From Hoplostethus atlanticus (Eukaryota > Chordata > Actinopteri > Trachichthyiformes > Trachichthyidae), in contig JAXDDX010000001.1 in the NCBI GenBank assembly GCA_034670405.1, positions 3,880,501-3,944,500 on the forward strand: a stretch of DNA of 64,000 nt. The letters run 5' to 3'. Shown here one piece after another: positions 38,101 to 46,137 of this stretch (position 1 is its first letter; the number at the start of each line of letters is the position of its first letter). The translations under genes were made by a program, and so were the position numbers. The notes under the pieces were generated by a model, which saw only the letters and a program-made list of their open reading frames with translations, did not search any database and was not told the origin of the DNA.

Positions 38101-41100
38101 GGTATCAAGAGGGTTCAACTGAAATGACGGAAGGTTTTAAAAGGAAAAGCTGAAAGTAAAATAAAGTCAATACATTTCACATAATCCCTTAGAATAGAAC
38201 ACCTTGTGAAATAAGTTGTCTCCAGCCCATGGAGACGTCCTACATTCTTTAGGAATGGTACAACGTTGCCGTCCAGAGGGAACAAGACAGGAAAATGAGA
38301 GTAGAACAAAAATACTGCAGCAGTGAAATAAGTGTCATCTCTCAGATATATTGAGTTTCAGGTCACTGAACAAGGACGGATACTCCCAGCCCCCTGGGCC
38401 CTGACTGCAACTGCACTGTGAAACTCTCCCGTCTAACCTACTCATTTGATAAAAGCAGCCCAACATAGTACACCTATCCATGGACTTCAAATTCTATGGT
38501 ACCACTTCAGCATCAACAATGCACTCTAATCCATCCATCCATGTCTGTCTAGCCATCCATTCATCTATCCATCCCACCCAGTTCAATCTTTACATCCATC
38601 CATTAGACGTAATCATTTCAGACCTGCATGCTCTTTCGCCCAAGGTGCAGAAACACAGACAGGGGTCACACAATCAGGGGTCATAGCAACATCAGCTATC
38701 ACCACAGCAAGCAACAGACACAGGGATGCCCATACCCGTGCAAGACAGTGACAGAAATCACAGGTCTGATGCTACATACAGATTCTGCAAATAATGACAA
38801 GACAAAACAATCACAATCACAGATACCCTATGTTTTACCTGGATTTAGAAGGAGGGTTGTATGGTCGGATAAAAGGTAAGAGTCATCGGATTGAGTTGCA
38901 CCAAAAGCATTGAGTGTGTTACAAAAGCAACTGCATGATTGTTATGGTCAATAAGGGAATATTGAAGCAGAAGGAGTAGCATGATTGCTAATAAAGGTCC
39001 TCATAAGTTCTAACGGGCTACATAAGGGTTCCTGTGTAGCCGTGACACATCCCTGGAGATGTCATCAAGGAAGTCATAGGGTAGCCGAGTACGTGACTAA
39101 TGCTCTCTCAAGCACAATTTTCAAATGGCACTCTCTTGACTCTCAAATAACTGTTTGTGGAGTAATGAGAAGCCTCTGAGATCTGCCTCCTCTGTCTAAT
39201 GAGCTAACTACAGAGGATGAGCTCCAGAGATTTCCAGCACTTCCAATCACAGGCCAAATCCTGAGTGAATCATAATCAATGGTGTGTCAACTTGCCATCA
39301 CAACACTAAGGCAGGAGGCTGAAGAGACTGGACCATGTCTGTTGGAAGTGAGATATTGCTCTATTTGATGCTCTATCTATCTCTGAGCTGCAGTGTGTGT
39401 GTGTGCTTTGTTGATAATTAGCCTGGGCCTGATAATCAATCTGCCGGCTCTGAAATTAGAAAGCAGTAAGTGCATCAAATTGCCTGCTTTGGCATGAGAG
39501 CTGGGCCTGTGACGACAGGCAGATATAAACTCCAGTGGGAAGGGGGACGAGTGATGCTGCATTACAGCTCTCATAACCAAGTTAAAATACTGTTACACAG
39601 ATAGTGAGGCGTACAAATTGAATCTTCAGAATTAATTCAGCCTTCAACAAGGGAGTATATATGAGTTTCATGAAGAGGGAAGTCTTAAAGGCCGTTAACA
39701 GAGCTGTTGATGTGGCATGATAGTAGCACAGAGGACATGGAGGCCATATTTACCTAATAATGATAAAGCAGGGGTGATGATAATTAAAAGCAGCCAACTC
39801 AGTTATGCAGTATGCACCACCCAGGGCTATCCTGCATTACTCTAGCACTGTGTGATGCTTTAGGCCAAATCCCTCACATCTACATTTTGTCACAAAACTC
39901 TGCTCCAGTTGGCTTACTCCAAACTGTCAGAAAGAAACCCCACATGGATTGTCACCGTTCAAATCCACAAATGTTCGTTTTATCAGTCTACTCTAAATAT
40001 TACTGCTTTCTTGTGTAGGGTTGGTGCTTATGTCATGGCAGCACTGGTCCACTGTGGATCTGATTGTGATGTAAAAACAGACTATACACTAATAGTTGTG
40101 GCGATATATCAGAGCTGTGCAACAGTCACCACTGTGTTTAACAAGGCTCCATGTCAGGAACTGTGTCACTGAAGCCTCTTTCAGACAAACACTTTGGATA
40201 TTCTCGGATGCGTTCAAAACAACAGAAAATACTCCGGTTAGTTCAGGCAAGGGGCGGGGCCTGGGTAGAGCGCGCGGGAGACGGGACATGACGCAAAAAG
40301 TATGCTGCGGAAATCGCAGTGTTTTGTTTACAGCACAAAGATGGTGGACGAAGTGAGTAGTTAGACGTATCCGCAGTATCGACAAAAGGGTGGAAAGCGA
40401 TATACAGGCAAGCTGAAATGTGGATGTTTGTTTTATCCCAGTTTCGCGCCAGTCTCATGATAAATACGTCATCAACACGCCCCCTCGCTCGTAGAGAATA
40501 CTCCGGAGAATCTTCTGCTCCATTCACACTTGGGCTCACTCGGCGATAAAACTGATTTCAGACTAGGGTGCTGGGTGGGTAAAGTCTGTTTAACTTCCAG
40601 ACCAACTGATTCGGACATTTGGGTTCATCACATACAACCCCTCCGAGTCATGTCTAGATAAGTTCCGGATTTCACTGCATGTGTGAAAGAGGCTTGAGTC
40701 TCAAATAGAAGCATTAAAGGCCACATGATGTTCTTCCTCCTAAATAACTTTGCTCTACATCTGCTGGCCAAGCTGAGGAAAGAGAGTTGAGTTTTGTAGA
40801 TTTTGGAGGCTTATAAATCTGTTTCTTTGGTCTGTGTGACAACAGTGTACTTATGAATGTAGCTCATGTTCCCTTATACAGTTGAGCCTTTTAGGTTGCA
40901 AGTGTTAAGTCAGTCACTAAATTCAATTTCAACTGTATAACCTATAGCTATTGTTTCACAGTAATACCATGGGATTTGAATGTAATGTGTTAAATAATAA
41001 TAGAAAAAAAGGATTGTGGTATGTACATATGGAACCACTCAAACTGTGTTGCCCCTATGTTGAAGAGGATTAAATTGTGGCTGTTACACAAGCTAACAAA

Positions 41101-41171
41101 AGGCCTTGTATCAATTCCACACACAAAGAGGAGCCCGGATATACAGAAGCACCCCCCCACAGAGGTGATGT

Positions 41172-41235
<64 letters not shown>

Positions 41236-44200
41236 CATATAAAAAGGGTGCGGAGGGATTACACTGCCACTGAGGCTTCGGTCCTCTGGGCACATTGAGG
41301 GGAAACAATGAACTGAGTGGCTGAGGGTGCGTTTTAAAATGACCACACAGCATTTCTAATAAAATGAGGGCGCTTTAGGTTTAGGACACTTTTGTTTGGT
41401 CGTGAACCTGACCTAAGAGACTAAGAGACCAGGCAAGCATACACAGATCAGGATATATGCAGCATTTTCAGCAATATCTAGCATATATACAGTGGTGAGA
41501 AAAAGTTTGTAAACCCTTTCTGTATGAATGGCTCAGGAAATATAGTCTGATATAAACATGATGTGATTTAACAAATAACACTTGTACTTCTACATGTCTT
41601 TATTGAACATGAGATTTATAACTGGTGGAACCTCCTATAGCAGCAATAACCTCAACCAAACGTTTCCTATAGTTGCTGATGAGACCTGCACAACAGTTAG
41701 GAGGTATTTTGGACCGTTCCTCCTTACAGAACTGTTTCAGTTCCTCAATATTTTTCGGCTCGCTGCTGGTCATGCCACATATTTCAACGAGGTTAAGGTC
41801 AGGACTCTGACTTTCCTCTGTTTAAGCCATTCTGTTGTAGATTTGCTTTTGTGTTTGGGGTCCTTGTCATGCTGTATGAACCAGCCTCCGTTAAGCTTCA
41901 GATCACAGACCGTTACTCTGAGATTCACCTGTAGAATTTCCTGATACAATTCATCGTTCCCTCAGTGTTTGAAGCCGTCCAGGCCCCGAGGCAGCAGAGC
42001 AGCCCCAAACCATGATTGCTTCCTCCACCATGCGTCACGGTTGGGATGAGGTTTTGCTGACGGTATGCAGTGTTTTTTCCCCTCCAAACATAGCCTTGTG
42101 CCCTTTGCCAAAAAGTTACATTTTTGTCTCATCTGTCCACAGAATATTTTTCCAGTAGCTTTGTGGCACATCCAGGTGGTCTTTGGCAAACTTGAGACGG
42201 GCAGCAATGCTTTTTGTGGAAAGCAGTGGTTTCCTCCTTGGTATCCTCCCATGAACACGACTCTGGTTTAGAGCTTTTCTTATTGTGGACTTAAATGTTA
42301 GAAAGAGAGATGCCTGCAGATCCTAAGCTGTTACCTACCTACCTTTGGACTTGGACTCCTAAGGAGAGTAGCAATGGCACTGAATTTTCTTAATTTGTAT
42401 ACAATCTGTAGACTGTAGATTTGGAGGCCCATGTTTTTGGAAATGCTTCTGTAGCCCTTTCCAGTCTCACAAGCCTCAACAACTCTTCTCCAGAGATCCT
42501 CTGAAATCTCTTTTGACTGGGTTATATTCCACTTCAACAGATCTTTCAACTTTGTGGGGGGGTTTATATACAAGTCATTATCCTACAGATTCATATACTT
42601 TTTCCGGCTGTTAAGGTTTTGTGTGTGATTTGTCAAATTACATTGTGTATTGTTATGACTTAGATGAAGTTCAGACCATATTTTAGGAGCCATTTATGCA
42701 GGAATGTAGGTAATTCAAAAGGGTTCACAAACTTTTTTTCTCACAACTGAATCTAACATTGCTGCAGGCTCCCAGTAGCAGCACGGTGCAAGGAGCAGAG
42801 ACGGGACTCTTAACTGTGCAGCTTGTACATCCAAAAGGGAAAGAGCATATAGAGGTGTTCACAAACTCATGCTTTTTGACAGGTTGTCAGAAAAAATGAA
42901 CACCTGACTTGGCAGCTCTGTATCACAAAGTGATAAATGATCAGTCAGTTTGTGAATCAGTTAGGACCCTGCAGTCATACAAGAGAGCAGGTTTAATGCT
43001 TCCATGAAATTTAGTGTGGGCTGGAAAATTTGCAAAATGAATGGTAAGGATGCAGAAACATTTCAACTTGCATCATAAATGTACAGCTTGTGTTTAAGCT
43101 GAGGCTACGTAGGTCATGAGCTCCCTGCAGTTAGTTGTTTTTCCTTGACAGTTTGGTTGAACTCAACACATGGTTTAGACAATATGCACCTTTCAGAACT
43201 TTGGAACAGGACATCAGGCAAAACATCATTCAAAACACCCACAGTCTGTTGTTAGTGTGCAACGACAAAGATCATAAACACATGGACGTGTCAGTGTTTC
43301 ACATAAAAACAAACGCAGAGAGGAACACATACCCATTAGCACTATTAGCACCCATTAGTGTATTACCTGCTAAATGCTGGGTGAACCAATTTTCCACAAT
43401 TCACGCTACAAAATAGAAGGAAAGGCACATTTGTTGAGAACATAAAAAATGAGCAAATACTAGGATGCATCTGATATGGGTTTCTGAAGGCCTATACCAA
43501 TATGTTTGGATTGAAGCTTCCAATAGCCAATATTTTGTGCTAATATTTTAGTGTTGTCTGAGAATTGTAATCTTGGCAGGGTGGAAAAACCTGTGAAACA
43601 GCATTTAGACCATGGGACACTAAAACGCTCCATTGAAACCTAGGATCAGAAGTGGATGACACTGACTGGCTATCCAGTCGATCTCCCCTTTTTAATACAA
43701 ATACAATTAGGGGACATGAGGGGCACTATTTAGTCCACACTAAGGACTTTCAAATCATGGTTGTTGTTTCTTGTGATTTTAAACCGGAAACAGCTCCATC
43801 TCCATCAAGTGCTGGTGAGTAAAGCCATAATCTCTGTAAAAGGCCACGTACAGATGATACTTAATACTTTACTGTTTGCTTCAAAAAGCCAAGCCATGTC
43901 CCACACGCACATCAAATTGCAAATTACTAATCATTATCCCGATCTTCTTAAAAAAAAGTCAATGTCAATAGTACCAGCTCAAGGATGTTCTTTAAAATCT
44001 GTCACATGAGTCACACAAACATTCCCTGTCAACATGCAAATGACCTTGAGGAGGACTGAAAGAGTTCAATTTGACTTGAGAGTGACAGTGGAATGCTGAG
44101 ATTGACATTTCCCAAAGTAGGTGGAGCCCAGTGTCAAATATGGGGCTTGAGCTGTGACTTCCACATCACAACAGACCTGAAGGTGGATGTTGTTTGTGGA

Positions 44201-46137
44201 TGTTTACATCATTATGAATGACAGAAGTATGTTAAACATCCTCTTTTACACTTCTTACCCAATATTAAAGCAGATCAGGGGAGACAAATGTACAATAAAC
44301 ATGTCCCTCAATAGCTACACAGCTAGTGTGAAAAGGCTAAATCAGGATCATTCAAATTCATTGCCTTAGTTTTCCTGGGATACAAATGTAAGATAGGTAA
44401 TCTGTTTTCCATTCTATCTTTTTTATTTTTCAAGTGCAGAGCCGATTAGTCATTTTCAGCCTGGCCTCTTTATCCAAGGGGGGGCAGCTTAAATCCTTCT
44501 TTGCCTTTTCTTACTGCTCCAGGGTCAAGGTTTTCCCCTTTACTACTTTTGCTCAAACACAGACAGCTGTTGGGTAATTCTTAACATGTAGAATGACAGT
44601 GAGTCAAGCATTAGGTTTAACACTTCATTGTTGTTGCATTCCCAAGCTGACCTCGATCCCATGAGATCTGGGTGCATTTTGCAGCCTGACTTAAAAGGAT
44701 AAAAATACAAATTGTTAAATTAGATAATGACTGGCACTGGCATGTTGTGCTTCACAGCATGAAAAACATCAGAGATGTGCGAGCAACAGCCAAGGGAGGA
44801 ATGTGTCAAGAGGGTGCAGTGTGACAGTCAGAGCATAACAAGCTTTATCACAGGCATTTTCTCTGTTTAGTCTGCTGAACAAAAGGCAACTCATAAGAAT
44901 GTGGTGAAACAAACAAGCGTACCATCTCAGATCTTCGTAAGACCAGGATTTTCATTTCTAAGCCACAAAATGGAAATTGCAGAAGCTTTGTTTTGGTTCT
45001 TATGATGGATGACTAAGAAATTCATAATATCCCACTAGCTATTGGACTGTGGCCATGGGCTTCCCACGTGGCGTGGTAATTGTATGGCTTGAAGCAGTGC
45101 TTAGAGTTGGTAAATAACACATTGGTAAATAAAATTATTGACACCAGCTGTGATGACATTAATTGGCCGTAACAAGGCAACAGCAAGGCAAATCTGTTAT
45201 GACAGAAATTTGGAGGGAAGTGAGACTGAGAGTAGAGCTTGTACGTGTGATGGCCAGGAAGGGAGATGAGAGTTAAGGCTAGTGTCCTGGTGTGGGTTGT
45301 GATGAGGTACTAGCAGGTCCGTTTGTCAGAGGAACAGACTGGGGCATGGCAGGAAAGGTGAGTGGGGAGCTGTGAATGGGGCCAGAGCTCCAGATCTTCC
45401 TCTTTCTCCCTTGGTGCTTTGTTAGAAAGGTGGTGTGAAGTTGACTTAGTATAAGGAGACAGATTCATAGACTTGTCGTCCTTAAATTGAAAGGTTAAGA
45501 TGACTAGGCTCCAATCCAGTCATGAGGGCAGACATGTGATGACTCTTGTGATGGAAGCAGGGTAGATGATCACATGGAGCTAAGATTGTAGGGGTGTATA
45601 CATATGTCCACGTGCTTGAGACAACTGAAAAGACCATGAACATGAAAAAGAGGAACTGACTGTCTGGTAGAGGCAATGTGTGTACCCACTCCTGCTGGCT
45701 GCTATGTCATTGATACTATGGCTTTTTCATATCAGATCATCAGACCTTAGCACCAAGGTGTTTCACATTGCCTTAACACAGGTAGACAACAGCAGTCCAA
45801 TTAGTCCAATAAATATATTACGTGATATTTACATTTAGTAAGTTAGTAATTGTTCATATAAGGAATTTGTTCATGAAGATGGGGAACTGAAAATATGAGC
45901 CTTTGAACCCACTCTCTGCAGTTCTGCATTTCAGTTGCCATGGCTAAGACTTCTGTGGTGTTGTCTACACACACATCGGGAGCTTCAGCAGCATTACTGC
46001 AGCGCTCAAAAATGCTGCCCAGTGGCATTCTAACTGCAAAAGAAGAGACTTACTGTTCGTTGACGACAAAGATGCAGTTGTCTTGTGAGGGAAAGCCTGA
46101 GACAGGATGCTTGCAGGTCACCTTCCGCTCATTGTGG
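11414..46137 (-). CDS. plekha5: PLEKHA5, pleckstrin homology domain adaptor (25 coding exons, 5' end not found)
   Basis: Twenty-five exons (listed separately) join in a single frame of 3,613 nt: one base completing a codon, then 1,203 codons and TAG. In order the product has the C-terminal piece of the second WW domain, a KKERP/SEASNY linker, a PH domain split over four exons (WLYKQ to AALVHSQP), a long Ser/Pro-rich region with SMQQLENW, SYQTLPRNMPSH and RRSMRDDTMWQL, a coiled-coil half, a proline-rich SH3-ligand-like exon, and the C-terminus HFMCV. All match vertebrate PLEKHA5. The family binds phosphoinositides through PH and acts at membranes, junctions and microtubules; PLEKHA5/6/7 act with PDZD11 through the WW region. 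The exon set is the long form, including exons shared with PLEKHA6/7. The WW-domain exons that should precede 46137 were not found up to 64000. Confidence 0.96.
11830..11972 (-). CDS. plekha5: plekha5 exon, SMQNVLPSMALSPEEE
   Basis: TCCCAG|CATGCA to GTAGCAG|GTAAAT, 143 nt, encoding MQNVLPSMALSPEEEAEEE, KMINISFELAAEASKRSK and LVA. Phase matches both neighbours. A GT/CA microsatellite lies about 17 nt upstream of the acceptor. Confidence 0.92.
12453..12586 (-). CDS. plekha5: plekha5 exon, VLIPERYMESDPDE
   Basis: TCTAG|CTGTCT to AAACAG|GTAAAC, 134 nt, encoding LSVPEKVLIPERYMESDPDE and RKVDRIKALIAKN. The block is shared with PLEKHA6/7 and absent from the shorter human isoform I recall. The polypyrimidine tract before its acceptor is a pure CT microsatellite. 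Confidence 0.92.
12588..12665. repeat. (AG)n microsatellite abutting a plekha5 acceptor
   Basis: A nearly uninterrupted AG run of about 75 bp. On the transcribed strand it is (CU)n running straight into the TCTAG acceptor of exon 12453-12586. Confidence 0.95.
13111..13272 (-). CDS. plekha5: plekha5 exon, acidic coiled segment
   Basis: Fifty-four codons, TTGTAG|TCTCAA to CGAGAG|GTAGAG, encoding SQMRRRDEVMSFDIEELEA and DQETPAEEIARLKEA. Human PLEKHA5 has DHETPATEIVQLKE at this place. Confidence 0.92.
13428..13643 (-). CDS. plekha5: plekha5 exon, VEEQLERIRRHQQ helix
   Basis: Seventy-two codons, AACAG|GAGCGT to ATGCAG|GTATGT, encoding ERPRSAVEQQLCAAE, ARPRMSVEEQLERIRRHQQ, LREKKKGLSI and KENPFRSMQ. 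Strong match to the basic helical segment of PLEKHA5/6/7. Confidence 0.96.
14056..14437. mobile_element. putative hAT-like MITE
   Basis: It starts CAGTGTTTCCC and ends GGGAAACACAG, an inverted terminal repeat with one or two mismatches. CAGTGTTTCCC ends are common in fish hAT elements. No transposase and no clear target duplication were seen, so the borders are approximate. Confidence 0.5.
15060..15175 (-). CDS. plekha5: plekha5 exon, SSSIASYVTLRK
   Basis: ACCCAG|GGATGT to AGGACG|GTGGGT, 116 nt, encoding YPVGIVPPRTKSPMPESS and SIASYVTLRKGRK. The VPPRxKSPxPESS block is diagnostic of PLEKHA5. Confidence 0.95.
15315..15435 (-). CDS. plekha5: plekha5 exon, YKSEPELTTVAEVDESNGE
   Basis: CTGCAG|GGTCCA to AACAAAG|GTACTG, 121 nt, encoding GPDYRLYKSEPELTTVAE and VDESNGEDRSE. 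It matches human PLEKHA5 nearly residue for residue. Confidence 0.96.
16110..16268 (-). CDS. plekha5: plekha5 exon, proline-rich SH3-ligand-like segment
   Basis: Fifty-three codons, CCCCAG|GAGGAG to CACAGC|GTAAGG. EEDLVPPRPPLPQSYEP contains a PPRPPLP core typical of SH3-binding sequences and resembles the matching segments of PLEKHA7 and long PLEKHA5. Probably a cassette exon, because the flanking exons are both phase 0. Confidence 0.9.
16584..16742 (-). CDS. plekha5: plekha5 exon, IQKELWRIQDVM
   Basis: Fifty-three codons, GCCCAG|ACGGAG to AACGAG|GTGAGG. HIQKELWRIQDVMEALSKHK is a family signature at the end of the coiled coil, followed by YYGSKPISNKHKNE. Confidence 0.96.
17560..17661 (-). 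CDS. plekha5: plekha5 exon, coiled coil
   Basis: Thirty-four codons, CACCAG|GAGTTG to CCTCAG|GTGGGA, encoding ELERSWREFEKLEGDVTV and EQLEALGSPQ, which matches the ELERAWREYDKLEYDVTV helix of human PLEKHA5. Confidence 0.95.
17730..17764. repeat. (GT)n microsatellite beside a plekha5 donor
   Basis: In the pre-mRNA this is a CA repeat starting about 10 nt after the donor of exon 17775-17924. Confidence 0.95.
17775..17924 (-). CDS. plekha5: plekha5 exon, coiled coil
   Basis: Fifty codons, CTGCAG|CATACC to AGCACT|GTGAGT, encoding LETALLSASQEIEM, DNPAAMQSVIQQRD and GLLSTCRELSRVST. A (CA)n tract starts about 10 nt inside the intron beyond its donor. Confidence 0.95.
18489..18569 (-). CDS. plekha5: plekha5 exon, coiled coil
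   Basis: Twenty-seven codons, CCTCAG|GCCAAA to GAGAAG|GTAAAC, encoding AKLSRLCEQDKVV and EDKLQQLHREK. Heptad-like hydrophobic spacing indicates the start of the coiled coil. Confidence 0.95.
18709..18771 (-). CDS. plekha5: plekha5 exon, RPEEVDID
   Basis: Twenty-one codons, CTACAG|TTGGGT to ATTGAC|GTAAGT, encoding LGPEDYREHVYMCRPEEVDI plus D. Human PLEKHA5 has TLYKYRPEEVDID at this point. Confidence 0.95.
21145..21225 (-). CDS. plekha5: plekha5 exon MKENDPLIVMTHTL
   Basis: Twenty-seven codons, AACTAG|ATGAAG to CAGCAA|GTAAGG, encoding MKENDPLIVMTHTLIENSA and PQLYQQ. It is conserved among the PLEKHA5/6/7 long forms. Confidence 0.95.
21970..22023 (-). CDS. plekha5: plekha5 micro-exon NDILSHHLQRN
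   Basis: Eighteen codons, GACTAG|AACGAC to AACCAG|GTGGGG, encoding NDILSHHLQRNLMYLDNQ. It matches the short cassette that follows PEELTLLL in long PLEKHA5/6/7 isoforms. Confidence 0.93.
23278..23397 (-). CDS. plekha5: plekha5 exon, PEELTLLL coiled-coil segment
   Basis: Forty codons, GTGCAG|CCCGAG to CCAAAG|GTCAGG. PEELTLLLIKLRRQQAELNS and REHTVAQLMQL form an amphipathic helix also found in PLEKHA6/7. In mammalian PLEKHA5 it is an alternatively included part of the longer isoforms. Confidence 0.95.
24114..24153 (+). repeat. (GGGGA)n G-rich tract next to a splice donor
   Basis: Seven or more G3-4 runs separated by single A residues lie on the plus strand. They are C-rich on the transcript strand and begin within 10 bases of the donor at 24158. 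The G-strand meets the usual G-quadruplex pattern. Confidence 0.9.
24159..24242 (-). CDS. plekha5: plekha5 exon, PDRRSMPAG
   Basis: Twenty-eight codons, CTGCAG|TATGCC to AAAACG|GTGAGC. It encodes YAYPPDRRSMPAGIPV and AQSLQGKT. A (CCCCT)n run begins within ten bases of its donor. Confidence 0.95.
24329..24809 (-). CDS. plekha5: plekha5 exon, SYQTLPRNMPSH region
   Basis: CTCCAG|CATTAT to ACCAAG|GTGAGT, 481 nt. It encodes IMSYQTLPRNMPSHRAP, RRSMRDDTMWQLFEWQQRQ, ASPKTMINLSEH, HSIPPSPSHGSL and RSEVSSPI. It is rich in Ser-Pro and RRxS sites, so phosphorylation is likely, but this is inferred. Confidence 0.96.
25976..26022. repeat. (GA)n microsatellite
   Basis: A pure GA run of nearly 50 bp in a plekha5 intron. 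Confidence 0.95.
26095..26165. repeat. (GA)n microsatellite
   Basis: A GA run of about 70 bp with two GAGC interruptions near its right end, 70 bp from the previous GA run. Confidence 0.93.
27170..27673 (-). CDS. plekha5: plekha5 exon, Ser/Pro-rich linker
   Basis: TGTCAG|TTTGGA to AGGAG|GTTGGT, 504 nt. It contains RPEIQNN, ERPLTKINSIKL and SRTSSMQQLENWVRTQRGR, landmarks of PLEKHA5. A second in-frame AG 9 nt downstream (exon starting 27664) could give a form three residues shorter. Confidence 0.94.
27792..29144 (+). mobile_element. Tc1-like transposon, inactive copy, transposase on plus strand
   Basis: The ends CAGTTGCAAGGAAAAAATTG and, inverted, CAGTTGCAAGAAAGACTTTG sit next to TA on both sides (27790-27791 and 29145-29146), the Tc1/mariner target duplication. 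The inverted repeat continues for about 55 bp. Transposase remnants on the plus strand include RLEEATKAFPKTSS, SYWKTILWTDETKIELFG, HDNDPK and HPTEILWHDLK, so the three DDE acidic positions can still be placed. Frameshifts and stop codons split the frame (28039-28242, 28214-28518, 28648-28986). It lies in the 2.9-kb intron 27674-30528, antisense to plekha5. Confidence 0.93.
28039..28986 (+). pseudogene. broken Tc1 transposase
   Basis: Three open segments in shifted frames cover a helix-turn-helix remnant and the DDE catalytic domain of a Tc1-type transposase. The acidic triad context survives (LWTDET, HDNDPK, PTEILW), but the frame is interrupted more than once. Not functional as it stands. 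Confidence 0.9.
30529..30644 (-). CDS. plekha5: plekha5 exon, end of PH domain
   Basis: AATCAG|GCAACA to AAAAG|GTTTGT, 116 nt. It encodes ATHPNMRTYYFCSDTAKE then MESWMKAMTDAALV, the last strand and C-terminal helix of the PH domain. The Trp in SWMKAM is the near-invariant helix Trp of PH folds. The donor GTTTGT is weak compared with its neighbours. Confidence 0.95.
32070..32170 (-). CDS. plekha5: plekha5 exon, PH domain
   Basis: CTGCAG|ATGAAA to TTCAAG|GTCAGT, 101 nt. It encodes DEKEEGILGSILLPSF and SVDDHINRKYAFK, the middle strands of the PH domain, nearly identical to the human protein. Confidence 0.97.
34364..34436 (-). CDS. plekha5: plekha5 exon, PH domain core
   Basis: TGTAG|GACAGC to ACAGAG|GTGAGT, 73 nt. 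It encodes DSTGMKLWKKRWFVLSDLC then LFYYR. The KxWKKRWFVL motif holds the basic residues that contact phosphoinositide head groups in PH domains. Confidence 0.97.
35060..35315. repeat. interspersed fish repeat fragment
   Basis: Contains phrases such as CTCAAAGGGCCC, AGGAAAACTCC and GGGATCCCCCTACCAGGACG, which I recognise from widespread fish repeats. The family name and precise borders cannot be given from sequence alone. Confidence 0.45.
35340..35625 (+). repeat. repeat with degenerate hammerhead-like core (possible Penelope-type remnant)
   Basis: CTGATGA at 35571-35577 is followed by a GGCC-TCCTT-GGCC hairpin and AAAACGTC. This is the layout CUGAUGA, stem II, GAAA of a hammerhead ribozyme, except that the G of GAAA is A here. 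Such motifs are known from Penelope-like retroelements. No reverse transcriptase is present. The assignment is tentative. Confidence 0.35.
37113..37217 (-). CDS. plekha5: plekha5 exon, start of PH domain
   Basis: Thirty-five codons, from TTCCAG|CACTCA to AAACAG|GTGAGT. It encodes KKIHNFGKRSNSIRRNP then WLYKQ, the basic stretch and first beta strand of the PH domain. Confidence 0.96.
37623..37734 (-). CDS. plekha5: plekha5 exon, KKERP linker
   Basis: The acceptor is CTTTAG|ATCTGC and the donor GGAAGA|GTGAGT. It encodes SAPKAPVNEKKERPLSTM then SEASNYTGG. An in-frame ATG at 37682-37680 (context ACCATGA) is the first good start codon if transcription begins at the internal 55.6-kb promoter. Human PLEKHA5 has the related KKERPISMINEASNY here. 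Confidence 0.94.
40172..40695. mobile_element. MITE-like element with GC-rich interior
   Basis: The ends AAGCCTCTTTCAGAC and, inverted, AAGCCTCTTTCACAC form terminal repeats of about 15 bp. The interior is CpG-rich and includes an ATG followed after four codons by GTGAGT. No target duplication could be defined and there is no transposase, so the superfamily is open. Confidence 0.6.
41176..41234. repeat. (GT)n microsatellite
   Basis: A pure GT run of about 59 bp, among the longest dinucleotide tracts in the window. Confidence 0.95.
41490..42749 (-). mobile_element. Tc1-like transposon, inactive copy, transposase on minus strand
   Basis: The left end CAGTGGTGAGAAAAAGTTTG follows TA. The right end, inverted, reads CAGTTGTGAGAAAAAAAGTT, but the TA after it is mutated. 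Minus-strand remnants include WRRVVEACETGKGYRSISKN and KTTWMCHKATGKIFCGQ, equivalent to those of the copy at 27792-29144. The same family, inserted in the opposite orientation, sense to plekha5. Many frame breaks. Confidence 0.88.
43460..43690. repeat. interspersed repeat, copy 2 of the same unnamed family
   Basis: Shares the ordered motifs CCAATAGCCAATAT, CTTGGCAGGGTGGAAAAA and CAGCATTTAGACCAT with 4295-4620, with diverged spacing. Located in the largest plekha5 intron. Confidence 0.6.
46054..46137 (-). CDS. plekha5: plekha5 exon, end of WW domain 2
   Basis: The acceptor is CGCCAG|CCACAA and the donor GAACA|GTAAGT. It encodes (N)HNERKVTCKHPVSG to CIFVVNEQ, the last strand of the second WW domain and the linker seen in PLEKHA5/6/7. 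The incoming phase needs an upstream exon ending in AA. This is the most 5' plekha5 coding exon I can identify. Confidence 0.95.

Larger units (their letters stand above)
37735..46053. other. 8.3-kb plekha5 intron
   Basis: Contains a CCAT-rich run near 38530-38580, a 524-bp inverted-repeat element (40172-40695), a 59-bp GT microsatellite (41176-41234), a Tc1 copy (41490-42749) and a repeat copy (43460-43690). I recognise no exon in it. Confidence 0.65.

Noticed and set aside
41990..42573. Several open frames that could be called genes in the 8.3-kb intron
   Set aside because: They are pieces of the broken Tc1 transposase on the minus strand and are annotated with that element.
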